Positions 16,247-26,170 are shown, counted from the stretch's first letter. The stretch is 64,000 nt of DNA from Limosilactobacillus equigenerosi DSM 18793 = JCM 14505 (GCF_001311375.1 NZ_BBAS01000001.1:1-64000); one strand, 5' to 3'. The notes: generated by a model not told the origin, from the sequence alone. Made by a program: numbers and translations.

Positions 16247-18067
16247 TTACATAACCGTCACAGACTTCGCTAAATTCCGTGGCTTATCAACATCTAAGCC
16301 CTTCCCTAAACTCGTGTAGTAAGCTAACAATTGTGCCGGTACCACACTTAACAATGGGGTTAAGTCCGCATCTACATCAGGAATCACGATTGTATCATTA
16401 TCTTGCGCTAAGTGACGGGCAACAATCGTAATGGCATTTGCCCCCCGCGCTTGCGTTTCTTCTAAGTTACTCCGCGTTAAACCGGCAGTCCGATCTTGCG
16501 TAATAATCCCAATCACTGGCGTTCCTTCTTCAATTAAGGCAATCGTTCCGTGCTTTAATTCACCTGAAGCAAAACCTTCTGCTTGCACGTACGAAATTTC
16601 CTTTAACTTCAAGGCGGCTTCGATAGAAACTGTCCAATCTAAGCCCCGACCAATGTAAAAAGCGTTGCGTGGTTTTGATAAGAACCGCGCGGCAATGGCT
16701 TCTAAATCTTCTTTGCTATCCGTGATGGCTTGCATCCCGTTAGCAACCGCCCCTAATTGAGCCCGTAAGTCAAAGGCCTGTGCTTGGTCATCAGCCAAGT
16801 ACATTCCCAACGCCTTCGCTAAGACAGCTTCGACCGCAATTTGCGCCGTGTAGGCTTTAGTTGAAGCCACGGCAATTTCTGGCCCTGCGTATAAGAGCAT
16901 CGTAAACGTTGCTTCCCGTGATAATGTTGACTTATCAACGTTTGTTAACGTTAAACTTGGCCATTGATGTTCATTGACATCCACCAAGACTTGCCGACTA
17001 TCAGCTGTTTCACCACTTTGTGATAAGAAGATAAAGAATGGCTTTTGGCTTAATAATGGTCGATCATATGCAAATTCAGATGAAATGTTTACTGAAGTTG
17101 GAATGTGGGCATACTTTTCTAATAACCGCGCACCAACTAAACCAGCATGGTAACTCGTTCCGGCCCCAATGATATAAATATGATCAGCCTTGGCCATTTC
17201 AGCTAAGATGGCTTCATCAACACTTGGGTTACCCGCTTGGTCAAAGTATTCTGAAACAATCCGCCGCATCACCGCTGGTTGTTCATCAACTTCTTTGAGC
17301 ATGTAGTATGGATATGCCCCTTTATCCGCTGCGTTAGCATCCATATCAACGGTGAAACTGTCCCGGTGATGTTCTTGACCATCAAAATCTTCTAATTGGA
17401 TATTGTCAGGCGTCACCATGACTAATTCATGATCTTCAATTTCCATGAATTGATTCGTTTCCTTTAACATGGAAATAGCATCGGAACCGACCATGTTGTA
17501 ACCATCAGCTAATCCGATTAACAATGGACTCTTGTTCTTAGCCACGTATAACATTTCTGGTTCTTCGCGATCCATCAAGACAAATGCGTATGATGAGTCA
17601 CTACTAATTAGCCGTAACACCTTCAAGAAAGCCGCCTTCGTTGACATTTGGTTTTCCTTCACGAAGTAAGCCACTAATTGAACAATTACTTCCGTATCCG
17701 TTTGACTGTTTAAGTCTACTTCGCTCAAGTAATCCCGCTTTAATTGATCGTAATTTTCAATCACCCCATTGTGAACTAAATAGAACCGCTTATCGTTTGA
17801 GTAGTGAGGGTGTGAATTTGTTTCACTTGGTTGCCCATGGGTAGCCCACCGCGTGTGCCCAATGCCGGCTAACCCTTGCACGTCATCCGTCAAAGCATTT
17901 TCTAAATTAGCAATTCGTCCTTGGCGCTTAACCAAGTAGTCATGGCCGTTTTGATCATTAACGTAAATTCCTGCCGAGTCATAGCCCCGGTATTCCAAAC
18001 TCTTTAATCCGTTAATTAAAATTTCAACACTGCGGTTACTCCCAGTAACCCCAACAATTCCACACAT
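16247..18067 (-). CDS. glmS: glutamine-fructose-6-phosphate aminotransferase (isomerizing)
   Basis: The 606-residue enzyme makes glucosamine-6-phosphate from fructose-6-phosphate and glutamine, the first step to UDP-GlcNAc. The N-terminal glutaminase starts MCGIVGVTG with Cys2 as nucleophile after Met removal. GHTRWATHGQPSETNSHPH lies near residue 70. Two SIS domains follow (IIGAGTSYHAGLVGARL; FIFLSQSGETADSRQVL; FYIGRGLDWTVSIEAALKLKEISYVQAE), ending DKPRNLAKSVTVM. It is intact and normal in length. Only about 50 nt separate the promoter and start, so there is no room for a glmS ribozyme; the dyads upstream suggest repressor control instead. Confidence 0.97.
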   Translation of the reverse strand: MCGIVGVTGSNRSVEILINGLKSLEYRGYDSAGIYVNDQNGHDYLVKRQGRIANLENALTDDVQGLAGIGHTRWATHGQPSETNSHPHYSNDKRFYLVHNGVIENYDQLKRDYLSEVDLNSQTDTEVIVQLVAYFVKENQMSTKAAFLKVLRLISSDSSYAFVLMDREEPEMLYVAKNKSPLLIGLADGYNMVGSDAISMLKETNQFMEIEDHELVMVTPDNIQLEDFDGQEHHRDSFTVDMDANAADKGAYPYYMLKEVDEQPAVMRRIVSEYFDQAGNPSVDEAILAEMAKADHIYIIGAGTSYHAGLVGARLLEKYAHIPTSVNISSEFAYDRPLLSQKPFFIFLSQSGETADSRQVLVDVNEHQWPSLTLTNVDKSTLSREATFTMLLYAGPEIAVASTKAYTAQIAVEAVLAKALGMYLADDQAQAFDLRAQLGAVANGMQAITDSKEDLEAIAARFLSKPRNAFYIGRGLDWTVSIEAALKLKEISYVQAEGFASGELKHGTIALIEEGTPVIGIITQDRTAGLTRSNLEETQARGANAITIVARHLAQDNDTIVIPDVDADLTPLLSVVPAQLLAYYTSLGKGLDVDKPRNLAKSVTVM

Positions 18068-18121
18068 CGGTGCGTCCTCCTAATTAGTAATTATTAATTG
18101 GTATATTTTGTAAACAAGCCC

Positions 18122-18150
18122 ATAATACGGGGATTATCGCATCTTGTCAA
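18122..18150 (-). promoter_or_regulatory. promoter of glmS
   Basis: On the minus strand a consensus TTGACA (18150-18145) is followed after 17 bp by TATTAT (18127-18122). GGAGGACG serves as ribosome binding site at the start codon 54 bp downstream. Confidence 0.75.
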
Positions 18151-18189
18151 ACCAATTCTCATAATTGGTCTAGTTATAGTAGACCAATT
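18151..18189. promoter_or_regulatory. overlapping operator dyads upstream of glmS
   Basis: AATTGGTCTA-N7-TAGACCAATT (18163-18189) is a perfect 10-bp inverted repeat. The same AATTGGT also pairs with ACCAATT (18151-18157) across 5 bp, directly touching the -35 box. The half-site TTGGTCTA resembles sites of GntR-type NagR regulators, which control glmS in related bacteria. The identity of the regulator is inferred. Confidence 0.5.
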
Positions 18190-18193
18190 AAAT

Positions 18194-18225
18194 AAAAAAT
18201 GCGCCCCAATCACGTTGGAGCGCAC
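18194..18225 (-). terminator. terminator of the cdaA-cdaR-glmM operon
   Basis: On the minus strand GCGCTCCAA pairs with TTGGGGCGC (one G:T) and T6 follows. It separates glmM from the independently transcribed glmS. Confidence 0.7.
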
Positions 18226-18241
18226 TGATTTTAATTTAATT

Positions 18242-19588
18242 TTATAACACTTCCCGAGCAACCTTGGCAATCTTGTCCACGTAGTAATGAACTAATTCTT
18301 CGGTTGGGGCTTCGGCCATAATCCGTAATAATGGTTCGGTCCCACTTGGACGAACTAGCACGCGTCCATCGCCAGCCATTTCATCTTCAACTTCCGCAAT
18401 CACGGCTAATAACGCTGGATTTTGTTGGGCCGCTTGCTTATCTTGAACCGTAATATTAACTAATTCTTGCGGATAAGTTACGACAGGGGAAGCTAATTCA
18501 CTGAGCGTCTTGCCAGACGTCTTCACAACTTGTAATAATTGTAAGGCCGTTAGCATCCCATCCCCAGTTGTATTGTGATCAAGGAAGATAATGTGCCCAG
18601 ATTGTTCACCACCGAGGTTGTAACCATGTTCCTTCATTGCTTCAACCACGTACCGATCACCAACCTTGGTCTTCACGCTCGTCATACCGTTCGCTTCGAG
18701 GGCTTTGTACATTCCAAGGTTACTCATCACCGTTGTTACCACGGTATGTTCTTTTAGCCGCCCATTAGCCTCCATGTATTGACCACAAACGTACATAATC
18801 TTATCACCGTCAATCAAGTTTCCTTGTTCATCAACGGCGATACACCGGTCACCATCACCATCAAAGGCAATCCCCAAATCAGCGCCATGTTCAACCACCG
18901 CTGCTTGAAGGCCTTCAGGATGAGTTGAACCACAATCAAGGTTCGTATTTAAACCATTCGGTTGACTGTTAATTTGAATTGCATCAACATTTAAATCCGC
19001 GAACAATTGTGAAACAAACGCACTCGTCGCCCCATTGGCTGCATCAACCACAATCTTTAACCCACTTAAATCCGTGGAGATTGTTTGTTCTAAGAATGAG
19101 GTGTACTTTAAAGCGCCTTCTAAGTAATCGTCAACCGTTCCTAAACCTTCGGCCGCTGGTCGTGGTAAGTCATCCGTTGGTGCATCTAAAATTTGTTCAA
19201 TTTCAGCTTCCATCTCATCAGATAACTTGAAACCATCATTCCCAAAATACTTAATCCCGTTGTATTCAATTGGATTATGGGAAGCGGTAATCATCACTCC
19301 GGCGTCAGCTTCTTGCGCGCGGACTAAGTAAGCTACCCCCGGTGTCGTGACAACCCCCAAGCGTAAAACTTCAATCCCAACTGATAAAAGCCCTGCCACT
19401 AACGCATTTTCCAACATTTGACCGGAAATCCGGGTATCACGAGCCACTAAGACTTGCGGTTGTTTCCGTTCAGAGTGCCGGGTTAACACATATCCCCCAG
19501 CGCGACCAACGCGAAAGGCTAATTCTGGACTTAAATCCTGGTTCGCAACCCCACGAACTCCATCCGTCCCAAAATATTTCAATTCCAT
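18242..19588 (-). CDS. glmM: phosphoglucosamine mutase
   Basis: The enzyme converts glucosamine-6-phosphate to the 1-phosphate for peptidoglycan precursors. It starts [16 protein letters not shown], with the phosphoserine loop [15 protein letters not shown] near residue 95, the metal-binding loop [14 protein letters not shown] near residue 240, a sugar-binding [10 protein letters not shown] near residue 325, and the phosphate-binding [16 protein letters not shown] near the end. The length (448) is normal. I use the ATG at 19588 with GGAGA eight bases upstream; the ATG at 19603 overlaps that site. It is the last gene of cdaA-cdaR-glmM, in which GlmM is known to bind and restrain CdaA in other Firmicutes. 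Confidence 0.96.
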   Translation of the reverse strand: MELKYFGTDGVRGVANQDLSPELAFRVGRAGGYVLTRHSERKQPQVLVARDTRISGQMLENALVAGLLSVGIEVLRLGVVTTPGVAYLVRAQEADAGVMITASHNPIEYNGIKYFGNDGFKLSDEMEAEIEQILDAPTDDLPRPAAEGLGTVDDYLEGALKYTSFLEQTISTDLSGLKIVVDAANGATSAFVSQLFADLNVDAIQINSQPNGLNTNLDCGSTHPEGLQAAVVEHGADLGIAFDGDGDRCIAVDEQGNLIDGDKIMYVCGQYMEANGRLKEHTVVTTVMSNLGMYKALEANGMTSVKTKVGDRYVVEAMKEHGYNLGGEQSGHIIFLDHNTTGDGMLTALQLLQVVKTSGKTLSELASPVVTYPQELVNITVQDKQAAQQNPALLAVIAEVEDEMAGDGRVLVRPSGTEPLLRIMAEAPTEELVHYYVDKIAKVAREVL

Positions 19589-19608
19589 GCTTTTATTCTC
19601 CATTTCAA

Positions 19609-20402
19609 TTAAATCAATTTATTTTTTTGTGTCGTTACAATTGGTGCCGTACTCGTACTACTTGAACTGCTACTTGAATCACCATCTTTCGCTACTGGAA
19701 CGGTCACTGAAATCTTACCTGGCTAACCACAACGTTTAAATTTTTGCCATGCTTATCAACCGCTTGAAGCGTAACTTGTTCTTTAACTTCACTCGTTGTC
19801 TTCTTGGCAATTTTAACATAGGCGACTACCCGATCAACTTGAACAACTTCATTTCGAGCCCCAGTAACTTGAACCGTATTCAACGATGGTTGGGCGGACC
19901 CTAGTTTATATCCTTGGGCTAAATTCGTCCGATTAAGTTTAACTTTCACCGGCGCAACAACCGTCCGCCGTGGTTGAATTTTGACCGTTACCTTCCGTGG
20001 GACTACCACTGCATCAACTTCATCATTTAAGCCCGTCGTTCGTAATTTAACCGTATGTTCACCAACCCCTAACGTACTAACATCCGCATACACCCGAAAG
20101 TTCTTCGTATTTTTAGCTGAGGTTACTAATGCCGCCGGCCCGTTCAACTTAACTTCAACCGTGGCTGGATACCCCGTCACCACAAACCGATCCGTATTGG
20201 CGTTCATTACCAACGGCATCTTAATGGTTGTAATTTTCGTCGCGTTTAAAATTTTATTACTATCATTATTCCGCGTTGTTTGATGCAACATTCCATCACT
20301 TCCGGAATTAACGTAGGCAAATAAAAATAAGGCTAACCCTAACGAGATAATTCGTAATACAAGCGGGCGGTTCCAGAAACTAACTTGTTTATTTCTTTTC
20401 AC
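19609..20402 (-). CDS. cdaR: CdaA regulatory protein CdaR (YbbR domains), frame broken near the end
   Basis: The protein has one N-terminal membrane helix ([19 protein letters not shown]), then extracytoplasmic YbbR repeats of beta structure. It regulates the diadenylate cyclase CdaA at the membrane. The frame breaks near 19723: GTTAGCCAGG needs a third C to read [18 protein letters not shown], which completes the last YbbR strand and adds a Ser/Thr-rich tail (six Ser in a row). The T7 run at 19622-19628 makes the exact stop uncertain (19609 as read, 19614 with six). It overlaps cdaA by 14 bp, and glmM follows. Confidence 0.85.
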
Positions 20403-21243
20403 GTTCTGCCCCTCCTTGCATTACTTCACGCAACCGACCAATCATCCCCGCGGCATCATGTTTATTCGTTGGCTTATACAAAACGGACCGCATAAATTTA
20501 AGGTAATTTTCTTGAGTCATCCCGCGTAGTAATTCATTGTCCTTTGTTAAAGAAACTTCACCCGTTTCTTCCGAAATTACAATCGTCAGGGCATCAGTCA
20601 CTTCACTAATCCCCACGGCTGCCCGGTGCCGCGTCCCCAATTCTTTAGGAATTAATTTACTATCCGATAATGGTAAATAAGCTGCGGCCACCGCAATCCG
20701 ACCATTTTTGATAATCATCGCACCATCATGTAGTGGCGTATTCGGAATGAAGGAATTAATTAGCAACGCCGAAGTTACTTCCGCATCCATCGGAATCCCT
20801 GTTTCGATATATTCTTCCAAGCCCGTATTCATTTCAATCGTAATCAAGGCCCCAATCCGGCGTTTGGACATATATTGAATTGCTTGATCAAGTTGGGTAA
20901 TCATTTGTTCTTCGGATTCATTTTCCACCCGATTCCGTAATAAAAACTTTCCACGCCCAATATGTTCCAAACCACGCCGAATTTCCGGTTGAAAAATCAC
21001 TACTAGAGCAATCACTCCCCAGTTAATGACTAAATCCATCACCCAAGACACCGTAATCAGACCACAGTACCAACTAATAGCCTTAATCAACAGGATCACC
21101 ATAATCCCTTTTAATAGTTGTACGGCGCGGGTCCCTTGAACTAAGAGCATTAACTCGTAAATAAAGAACCAGATTACTAAAATGTCAACTAAGATGGCGA
21201 CATTATGCCAGGTTAATAAACTAACTAACCATGCCAATTGCAC
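20389..21243 (-). CDS. cdaA: diadenylate cyclase (c-di-AMP synthase)
   Basis: The 284-residue membrane enzyme makes c-di-AMP from two ATP. Three N-terminal helices are visible (residues about 10-30, 40-60, 65-85), then a DAC domain with the catalytic LHDGAMIIKNGRI near residue 170 and the GTRHRAAVGISE motif near residue 205. It is the housekeeping CdaA type rather than DisA. c-di-AMP controls potassium and osmolyte transport and wall integrity. It is followed by cdaR with a 14-bp overlap and preceded by murB at 6 bp, so the operon couples wall-precursor supply with c-di-AMP synthesis. Confidence 0.96.
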   Translation of the reverse strand: MQLAWLVSLLTWHNVAILVDILVIWFFIYELMLLVQGTRAVQLLKGIMVILLIKAISWYCGLITVSWVMDLVINWGVIALVVIFQPEIRRGLEHIGRGKFLLRNRVENESEEQMITQLDQAIQYMSKRRIGALITIEMNTGLEEYIETGIPMDAEVTSALLINSFIPNTPLHDGAMIIKNGRIAVAAAYLPLSDSKLIPKELGTRHRAAVGISEVTDALTIVISEETGEVSLTKDNELLRGMTQENYLKFMRSVLYKPTNKHDAAGMIGRLREVMQGGAEREKK

Positions 21244-21249
21244 CCCTCC

Positions 21250-22143
21250 TTAATCCCGGCCAATAATCCGGACTTCCGTTTCTAACGTCACGTTAAATTG
21301 ACGTTTAACTTCGGCTTGGACATGATGGATTACAGCTAAATAATCACTCGCCGTTGCCCCACCAATGTTCACAATAAAGCCGGCGTGCTTTTGCGAAACT
21401 TGCGCTCCCCCAACTGTGTAACCTTGCAATCCGGCATCATGAATTAATTTTCCCGCAAAATAACCCACGGGCCGTTTAAAGACACTTCCACAAGATGGTA
21501 ATTCTAATGGTTGCTTGTCCGCCCGCCGTTGGTTTAAATCATCCATCATCGCCGTAATGGCGGCTTGGTCACCTGATTGTAGGGCAAAATCAGCTGCTAA
21601 CACAATTGCATCTAAATCTTGAACTTTAGAATAGCGATAGCCAAACGCTAACTCATCATGAGTCAACGTTTTGATTGCACCATCCGGCATGAAAACCGTC
21701 ACGTTCGCAATCACGTCCTTGGTTTCACCACCATACGCCCCGGCGTTCATAAAGACGGCCCCACCAACGCTACCGGGAATCCCGGCCGCAAATTCTAAGC
21801 CCGTTAAGCTGTGGTCACGGGCCACTTTGGTGGTTTCAATATAAGAAGCACCCGCTTGCGCAGTCACTACTTGATCATGAACTGAAATTTCATTCATCGC
21901 CGTTAAAATTAAAACCAATCCAGCAATGCCACCTTCTTTAACAATTAAATTGCTAGCGTTGCCCAGCACCGTGACTGGAATTGATTGTTCACGTGCAGCT
22001 TGCACTAATTGTTGAACTTCTGCGACTGACTTCGGAAAAGCCACCCAATCAGCTGCCCCGCCGGTTTTAGTATACGTATATTGATCCAACCGATCATGGG
22101 CTTTAATCGTCATCGTTGGAAATTGTTCCGTTAAATCCGCCAT
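21250..22143 (-). CDS. murB: UDP-N-acetylmuramate dehydrogenase
   Basis: The flavoenzyme reduces UDP-GlcNAc-enolpyruvate to UDP-MurNAc. An FAD-binding PCMH domain ([37 protein letters not shown]) is followed by [21 protein letters not shown] near residue 120, the catalytic serine in [11 protein letters not shown] near residue 220, and [15 protein letters not shown]. The length of about 297 residues fits type II MurB of Gram-positives. I use the ATG at 22143, nine bases after AAAGGAA; the frame is open to 22161. It is the first gene of the murB-cdaA-cdaR-glmM operon. Confidence 0.95.
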   Translation of the reverse strand: MADLTEQFPTMTIKAHDRLDQYTYTKTGGAADWVAFPKSVAEVQQLVQAAREQSIPVTVLGNASNLIVKEGGIAGLVLILTAMNEISVHDQVVTAQAGASYIETTKVARDHSLTGLEFAAGIPGSVGGAVFMNAGAYGGETKDVIANVTVFMPDGAIKTLTHDELAFGYRYSKVQDLDAIVLAADFALQSGDQAAITAMMDDLNQRRADKQPLELPSCGSVFKRPVGYFAGKLIHDAGLQGYTVGGAQVSQKHAGFIVNIGGATASDYLAVIHHVQAEVKRQFNVTLETEVRIIGRD

Positions 22144-22282
22144 TATTTGCATTCCTTTCATAATTAAAAGTTAATCACCTCAAATTATATCATTAAACCC
22201 CCAACCTCGGGTTAGCGAATTGCCAAATCCCAATCCACGCCGTAAAATATAGTATTAATTGATTTTCTTGGAGGCAATAACC

Positions 22283-22820
22283 ATGGATTTTGTGGCTTTT
22301 GATTTTGAAACTGCAAGCGCGAAACGAACATCCGCTTGTTCACTCGCGCTCGTCATCGTTCGCGATAATCAAATCGTTGATGAATTATATAGTTTAATTA
22401 ACCCGCAAACGGAATTTAATTATCGCAATGTCCAAATCCACGGCATCCGCGAACAAGACGTGCAAGATGCTCCGACTTTCGGTGAATTATGGATCCATCT
22501 GGCACCCTTTTTTTACTGCTAATTCCCTCGTGATTGCCCACAACGCTCCCTTTGATAATGGAGTTTTAAAGGCAACCCTAACTGACCAAAATTTAACCCT
22601 CCCCACTTATCAAAGTCTCGATACCGTACGCACAAGTCGCAAGTTATCGCCTGAATTACCCAATCACAAACTTAATACCGTGGCGGCGGCTTACGACATT
22701 GATTTACACCATCACCACAACGCCTTAGATGATGCCCATGCCTGTGCCGAAATTCTCATCCATCAGGTAAATCAATTTGGTGCTAGTGCGATTACCCCCT
22801 TAATCAAAACCATTAACTAA
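22283..22820 (+). CDS. DEDD 3'-5' exonuclease (DNA polymerase III epsilon-like), frame broken once
   Basis: The protein starts MDFVAFDFETASAKRTSA (ExoI motif with the DxE metal ligands). It has VIAHNAPFDNGVL (ExoII) near residue 85 and HHNALDDAHACAEIL (ExoIII, with H and D) near residue 150. These are the hallmarks of DnaQ-type proofreading or repair exonucleases; its small size suggests a stand-alone exonuclease rather than PolC. The frame breaks at T7 (22508-22514); six T give APFFTANSLVIAHNA. The start follows TTGGAGG. It is monocistronic and ends at a strong bidirectional terminator. Confidence 0.88.
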
Positions 22821-22821
22821 T

Positions 22822-22861
22822 AAAACGAGGTTGAAGAAACTATGTTCTTCAGCCTCGTTTT
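22822..22861. terminator. bidirectional terminator
   Basis: AAAACGAGGTTGAAGAA pairs with TTCTTCAGCCTCGTTTT (one G:T), with T or A tracts on both sides. It serves the convergent exonuclease and GNAT genes. Confidence 0.8.
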
Positions 22862-23370
22862 TAATTATTTTGATATTCCATTAAATAGGTCGCTTGCGGC
22901 GTACCATCACTATCCATGACCTGAACTTCGTCCGTAATCACAAAGCCAAAGCGCTGATACAAATTCACTGCCCGCTCATTTTGCTTAAAAACATCTAACA
23001 CTAAATGCTCCAGTGGCGCAAAATTTTCAAACCAATAAATTGCTTCATCGACTAATAAACTACCAATTCCTTGGTGCCAATAGTCTTTTAATACTACAAT
23101 GCCTAACTCACCAACACCAGCTTGGCCATGAAGCGGGGTCACGGTTAACATTCCGATGACTTGTTCATTTAACATCGCTAACAAAGCTAAATGGTCATCG
23201 CTGGTTGCCATCGCATCTAAGTAGCGCGCCTGAATTTCCGGTGTCACTTCATCTAAGTGCTCAATTAAAACTACCGTTGTTTCAGTTCGCGCTTGTTGTA
23301 ACATCGCTAACACAGCCGTGGCTTGTTCGCCGGTCGCCATTGTGACTTGTACATTTACTTCACTCATCAT
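22861..23370 (-). CDS. GNAT-family N-acetyltransferase
   Basis: The 169-residue protein has the GNAT core: LALLAMLNEQVIGMLTV (strands 2-4), then GELGIVVLKDYWHQGIGSLLVDEAI, which holds the acetyl-CoA pyrophosphate-binding Q/GxGxG/A pattern near residue 105, and ERAVNLYQRFGFVITDEV near the end. The acceptor is unknown; the overall pattern resembles RimI-like and YhhY-like enzymes. The ATG overlaps the tsaE stop codon (start 23370 or 23367), so they are translationally coupled, a common arrangement around tsaE. Confidence 0.9.
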   Translation of the reverse strand: MMSEVNVQVTMATGEQATAVLAMLQQARTETTVVLIEHLDEVTPEIQARYLDAMATSDDHLALLAMLNEQVIGMLTVTPLHGQAGVGELGIVVLKDYWHQGIGSLLVDEAIYWFENFAPLEHLVLDVFKQNERAVNLYQRFGFVITDEVQVMDSDGTPQATYLMEYQNN

Positions 23371-23828
23371 GCTAACCCGGCTACTAAGGCTTGGAACCGT
23401 TCACCAACTGCCTTAATTTCGGCAACCCGAACCGTGCTGCCCGATTGATCCTGACGCGTAAAGGTAATTGACAAGTAATCCGTTGGTAAATCTTCTTCCA
23501 CAAATTGCGCCCATTCTACTACGCTGACGCCATCACCATCAAAATATTCATCGAGTCCTAATTCATCACCACCACCGTTTTCCAAGCGGTACACATCCAT
23601 ATGATACAGCGGTAAGCGACCATCTAAATATTCCCGAATGATGGTAAATGTAGGACTTTTAATCACTCGTTGAACCCCTAACCCTTGCGCTAATCCTTTG
23701 GTGAACGTGGTTTTCCCCGCCCCTAAATCACCATTTAGCACGATGACATCGCCAGCTTGGAGTTGCGTTGCAATTTGTTGGCCCAGTGCCATTGTTTGGT
23801 CGGGATTAATTAATTTCAATTCCTTCAT
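23367..23828 (-). CDS. tsaE: tRNA threonylcarbamoyladenosine biosynthesis ATPase TsaE
   Basis: The 153-residue ATPase works with TsaB and TsaD to make t6A37 in tRNAs that read ANN codons. The Walker A motif is LNGDLGAGKTTFTKGLAQGL near residue 35, followed by KSPTFTIIREYLDGRLPLYHMD with conserved Thr and Tyr and the Walker B-like DEYFDGDGVSVVEWAQ near residue 105. The length is normal. It starts 2 bp after the pta stop and overlaps the acetyltransferase gene, so pta-tsaE-GNAT form one transcription unit. Confidence 0.95.
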   Translation of the reverse strand: MKELKLINPDQTMALGQQIATQLQAGDVIVLNGDLGAGKTTFTKGLAQGLGVQRVIKSPTFTIIREYLDGRLPLYHMDVYRLENGGGDELGLDEYFDGDGVSVVEWAQFVEEDLPTDYLSITFTRQDQSGSTVRVAEIKAVGERFQALVAGLA

Positions 23829-23830
23829 CG

Positions 23831-24811
23831 TTACTTTGCTAATGCTTGCGCTCCTGTAATTAAGGCTACCTTGTAGACTTCATCTTCGTTCGTTCCCCGG
23901 GAAAGGTCGGCAACTGGTGCATTCAGCCCTTGTAAAATTGGCCCGACCGCTTCAAAACCACCAAACCGTTGAGCAATCTTGTAACCAATATTCCCAGCTT
24001 CTAGACTTGGGAAGACAAAGACATTGGCGTGACCGGCAACCGCTGAGCCCGGCGCTTTTCGTTCCCCAACACTTGGGACAAAGGCCGCATCAAATTGTAA
24101 TTCCCCATCAACTGGGTAATCCATCCGAGCTTGCGCTAACTTGGTTGCTTCGGCCACCTTCGTCACCATTTCACCCGCGGCCGAACCCTTAGTAGAGAAA
24201 CTTAACATCGCTACGCGTGGGTCTAAACCAAACATCGCCGCTGTTTCCGCACTTTGTTCGGCCACTTCAGCCATTGTTGGAGCATCTAATTCAATGTTAA
24301 TCGCACAATCGGCAAAGACATACCGTTCTGCGCCCTTTTGCATAATAAAGGCCCCACTAATCCGCTTATTACCAGGCTTGGTTTTAATAATTTGTAGGGC
24401 GGGACGAACCGTGTCCCCCGTTGGGTGCACGGCGCCTGAAACCATCCCATCAACTTTGCCCATGTAAACTAACATCGTCGCAAAGTAACTAACATCCGTT
24501 AACATCGCTTGCACTTGTTCGAGCGTATTCTTACCATTCCGCCGTTCCAATAAGGCTTGTTCCATCGCCGAGCGATCAGCAGCTGGGTAAGCACTTGGAT
24601 CGAGGAGTTCAATTCCCGCTATATCCCAGTGATGATCAGTAGCTAATTGTTGCATCTTAGCAACGTCCCCTAATAAAACCGGATGAACTAATTCATCAGC
24701 TTGTAAACGAACCGCTGCTCCCATAATCCGTTCATCTTCCCCTTCTGGAAAAACGATCGTTGGTTGGTGACCTTTTAATTGTGCTGCTAAATTTTCAAAG
24801 ATATCCATCAT
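23831..24811 (-). CDS. pta: phosphate acetyltransferase
   Basis: The 326-residue enzyme interconverts acetyl-CoA and acetyl phosphate; in a heterofermentative lactic acid bacterium it connects the phosphoketolase product acetyl-P to CoA and ethanol. Family motifs are IVFPEGEDERIMGAAVRL near residue 18, GMVSGAVHPTGDTVRPALQI near residue 125, MLSFSTKGSAAGEMV near residue 200, and NVFVFPSLEAGNIGYKIAQR near residue 265. It is the short, single-domain type. GGAGG precedes two in-frame ATGs (24811 and 24808). It starts the pta-tsaE-GNAT unit, 17 bp after ung. Confidence 0.96.
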   Translation of the reverse strand: MMDIFENLAAQLKGHQPTIVFPEGEDERIMGAAVRLQADELVHPVLLGDVAKMQQLATDHHWDIAGIELLDPSAYPAADRSAMEQALLERRNGKNTLEQVQAMLTDVSYFATMLVYMGKVDGMVSGAVHPTGDTVRPALQIIKTKPGNKRISGAFIMQKGAERYVFADCAINIELDAPTMAEVAEQSAETAAMFGLDPRVAMLSFSTKGSAAGEMVTKVAEATKLAQARMDYPVDGELQFDAAFVPSVGERKAPGSAVAGHANVFVFPSLEAGNIGYKIAQRFGGFEAVGPILQGLNAPVADLSRGTNEDEVYKVALITGAQALAK

Positions 24812-24828
24812 CAGATCCTCCTGAATTG

Positions 24829-25513
24829 TTAATTAACTTGTTGTGGCAACTGCCAATTGATGGGCGTTTCTCCCCAAGCAACTAGTAGTTCATTTGTTTG
24901 CGAAAATGGTCGCGACCCAAAGAACCCGCGATAAGCTGATAAGGGACTAGGATGTGGGGCCATCAAAACTGCATTCTTAGTTTCGTCAATTAACCGACGT
25001 TTGGCTTGCGCCGGTTTCCCCCATAAAATAAATACAACTGGTTCGGGGCGGGCTGATAAAGCAGTAATCACTGCATCCGTAATTTGCTCCCAGCCACGTT
25101 GACGATGCGAATTAGCTTGTCCAGCTCGCACCGTTAACACACTATTTAACAATAAGACCCCCTGTTCGGCCCAAGCCTTTAAATAGCCATGCTTAACTGG
25201 CGTAGCATCCACATCCGTCAATAATTCTTGATAGATATTTTTTTAACGACGGTGGAAGCGCAATCCCGGGATTAACCGAAAAGCTACACCCATGCGCCTG
25301 GTTGGGGCCATGATATGGATCTTGACCTAAAATCACAACCTTTACCCGTGCAAATGGGGTCCAGTTCATAGCCGTAAAGATTTGCGGGGCAGGGGGGTAA
25401 ACAGTTTGCGTTTGATATTCATGTGTTAAAAATGCTTTTAATTGCTGTGTTGCCGGCGTTTGCAAGACTGGTTGTAAGACCGCTTGCCAATCTGCCGGAA
25501 TTAAAAAGTCCAT
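24829..25513 (-). CDS. ung: uracil-DNA glycosylase, frame broken once
   Basis: The enzyme removes uracil from DNA. The catalytic water-activating loop [17 protein letters not shown] lies near residue 60, [20 protein letters not shown] near residue 85, [17 protein letters not shown] near residue 120 and the DNA-intercalation loop [15 protein letters not shown] near residue 185. The frame breaks at T7 (25238-25244), where six T restore [14 protein letters not shown]. About 227 residues is normal. I chose the ATG at 25513 with GAGGTG upstream. It lies directly upstream of pta and is probably cotranscribed with it. Confidence 0.92.
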
Positions 25514-25628
25514 CCCAATCACCTCAATACCTATTTTACCACGACCGCTCACTATTTCGGATATGATTCCCCGCATTCACCCAAAACCCTGTTAGAATAG
25601 AGGCAAACTATGCTTTGGAGGTTGCCTC

Positions 25629-26126
25629 ATGTTAACGTATTATTTCCCCCGTTTCCAACCAAGTTGCCGTGTCATTGATGACCATGGTCACCCCCACTTA
25701 TTATTAACTGAGCAACAAGTTGGGGTGCGACATTGCGTTATCGCCACCACTTTACAAGGCGAAACAATCGCTTCCGCCCAATCGTTAACCACTGGCCACC
25801 ACCCCAAGTATCGCTTAACGACCAACCAACCAGTCGGCCAACTGAATGCTCGGCGTCATTTTAATTATCTGCCGCAGCTTCAATGGCAAATTTGGGCCCA
25901 AGCACAAACGATTACGATTCGCCACTGGCATCACCGAATTGCCACCATTAAATTAACGGCAACCACAGCCACCATTCAAATTAACCACCCTGCGGACTTA
26001 GGCTTGGTCGCCATCATCGCCATCATTCTCCATCCCGAACGATTCACTCCTCAATCATCGCTAACCAACCTTAATAAACGTTTGTTCATGGCATGCTTTA
26101 CCATGTCCGACGCCATCGAAAACTGA
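25629..26126 (+). CDS. hypothetical protein, possible LURP-one/tubby-like fold
   Basis: The 165-residue protein is on the plus strand with TTGGAGG upstream. It starts MLTYYFPRFQPSCRVIDDHG and shows a run of short beta-strand-like segments (HCVIATTLQGETIASAQS; ATIKLTATTATIQI), rich in H, T and Q, with no catalytic motif. The order of strands with one amphipathic helix near the end resembles the LURP-one-related/tubby C-terminal-like family, but I would not rely on it. It is a single gene between divergent ung and convergent smpB. Confidence 0.5.
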   Translation: MLTYYFPRFQPSCRVIDDHGHPHLLLTEQQVGVRHCVIATTLQGETIASAQSLTTGHHPKYRLTTNQPVGQLNARRHFNYLPQLQWQIWAQAQTITIRHWHHRIATIKLTATTATIQINHPADLGLVAIIAIILHPERFTPQSSLTNLNKRLFMACFTMSDAIEN

Positions 26127-26170
26127 TTTTACGATGAAAAATAGTGATTGCGAACATCAGTAACAAAACA

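Noticed and set aside
18068-18121. glmS ribozyme
   Set aside because: A near-consensus promoter lies only about 55 bp upstream of the start, so there is no space for the roughly 150-nt ribozyme.
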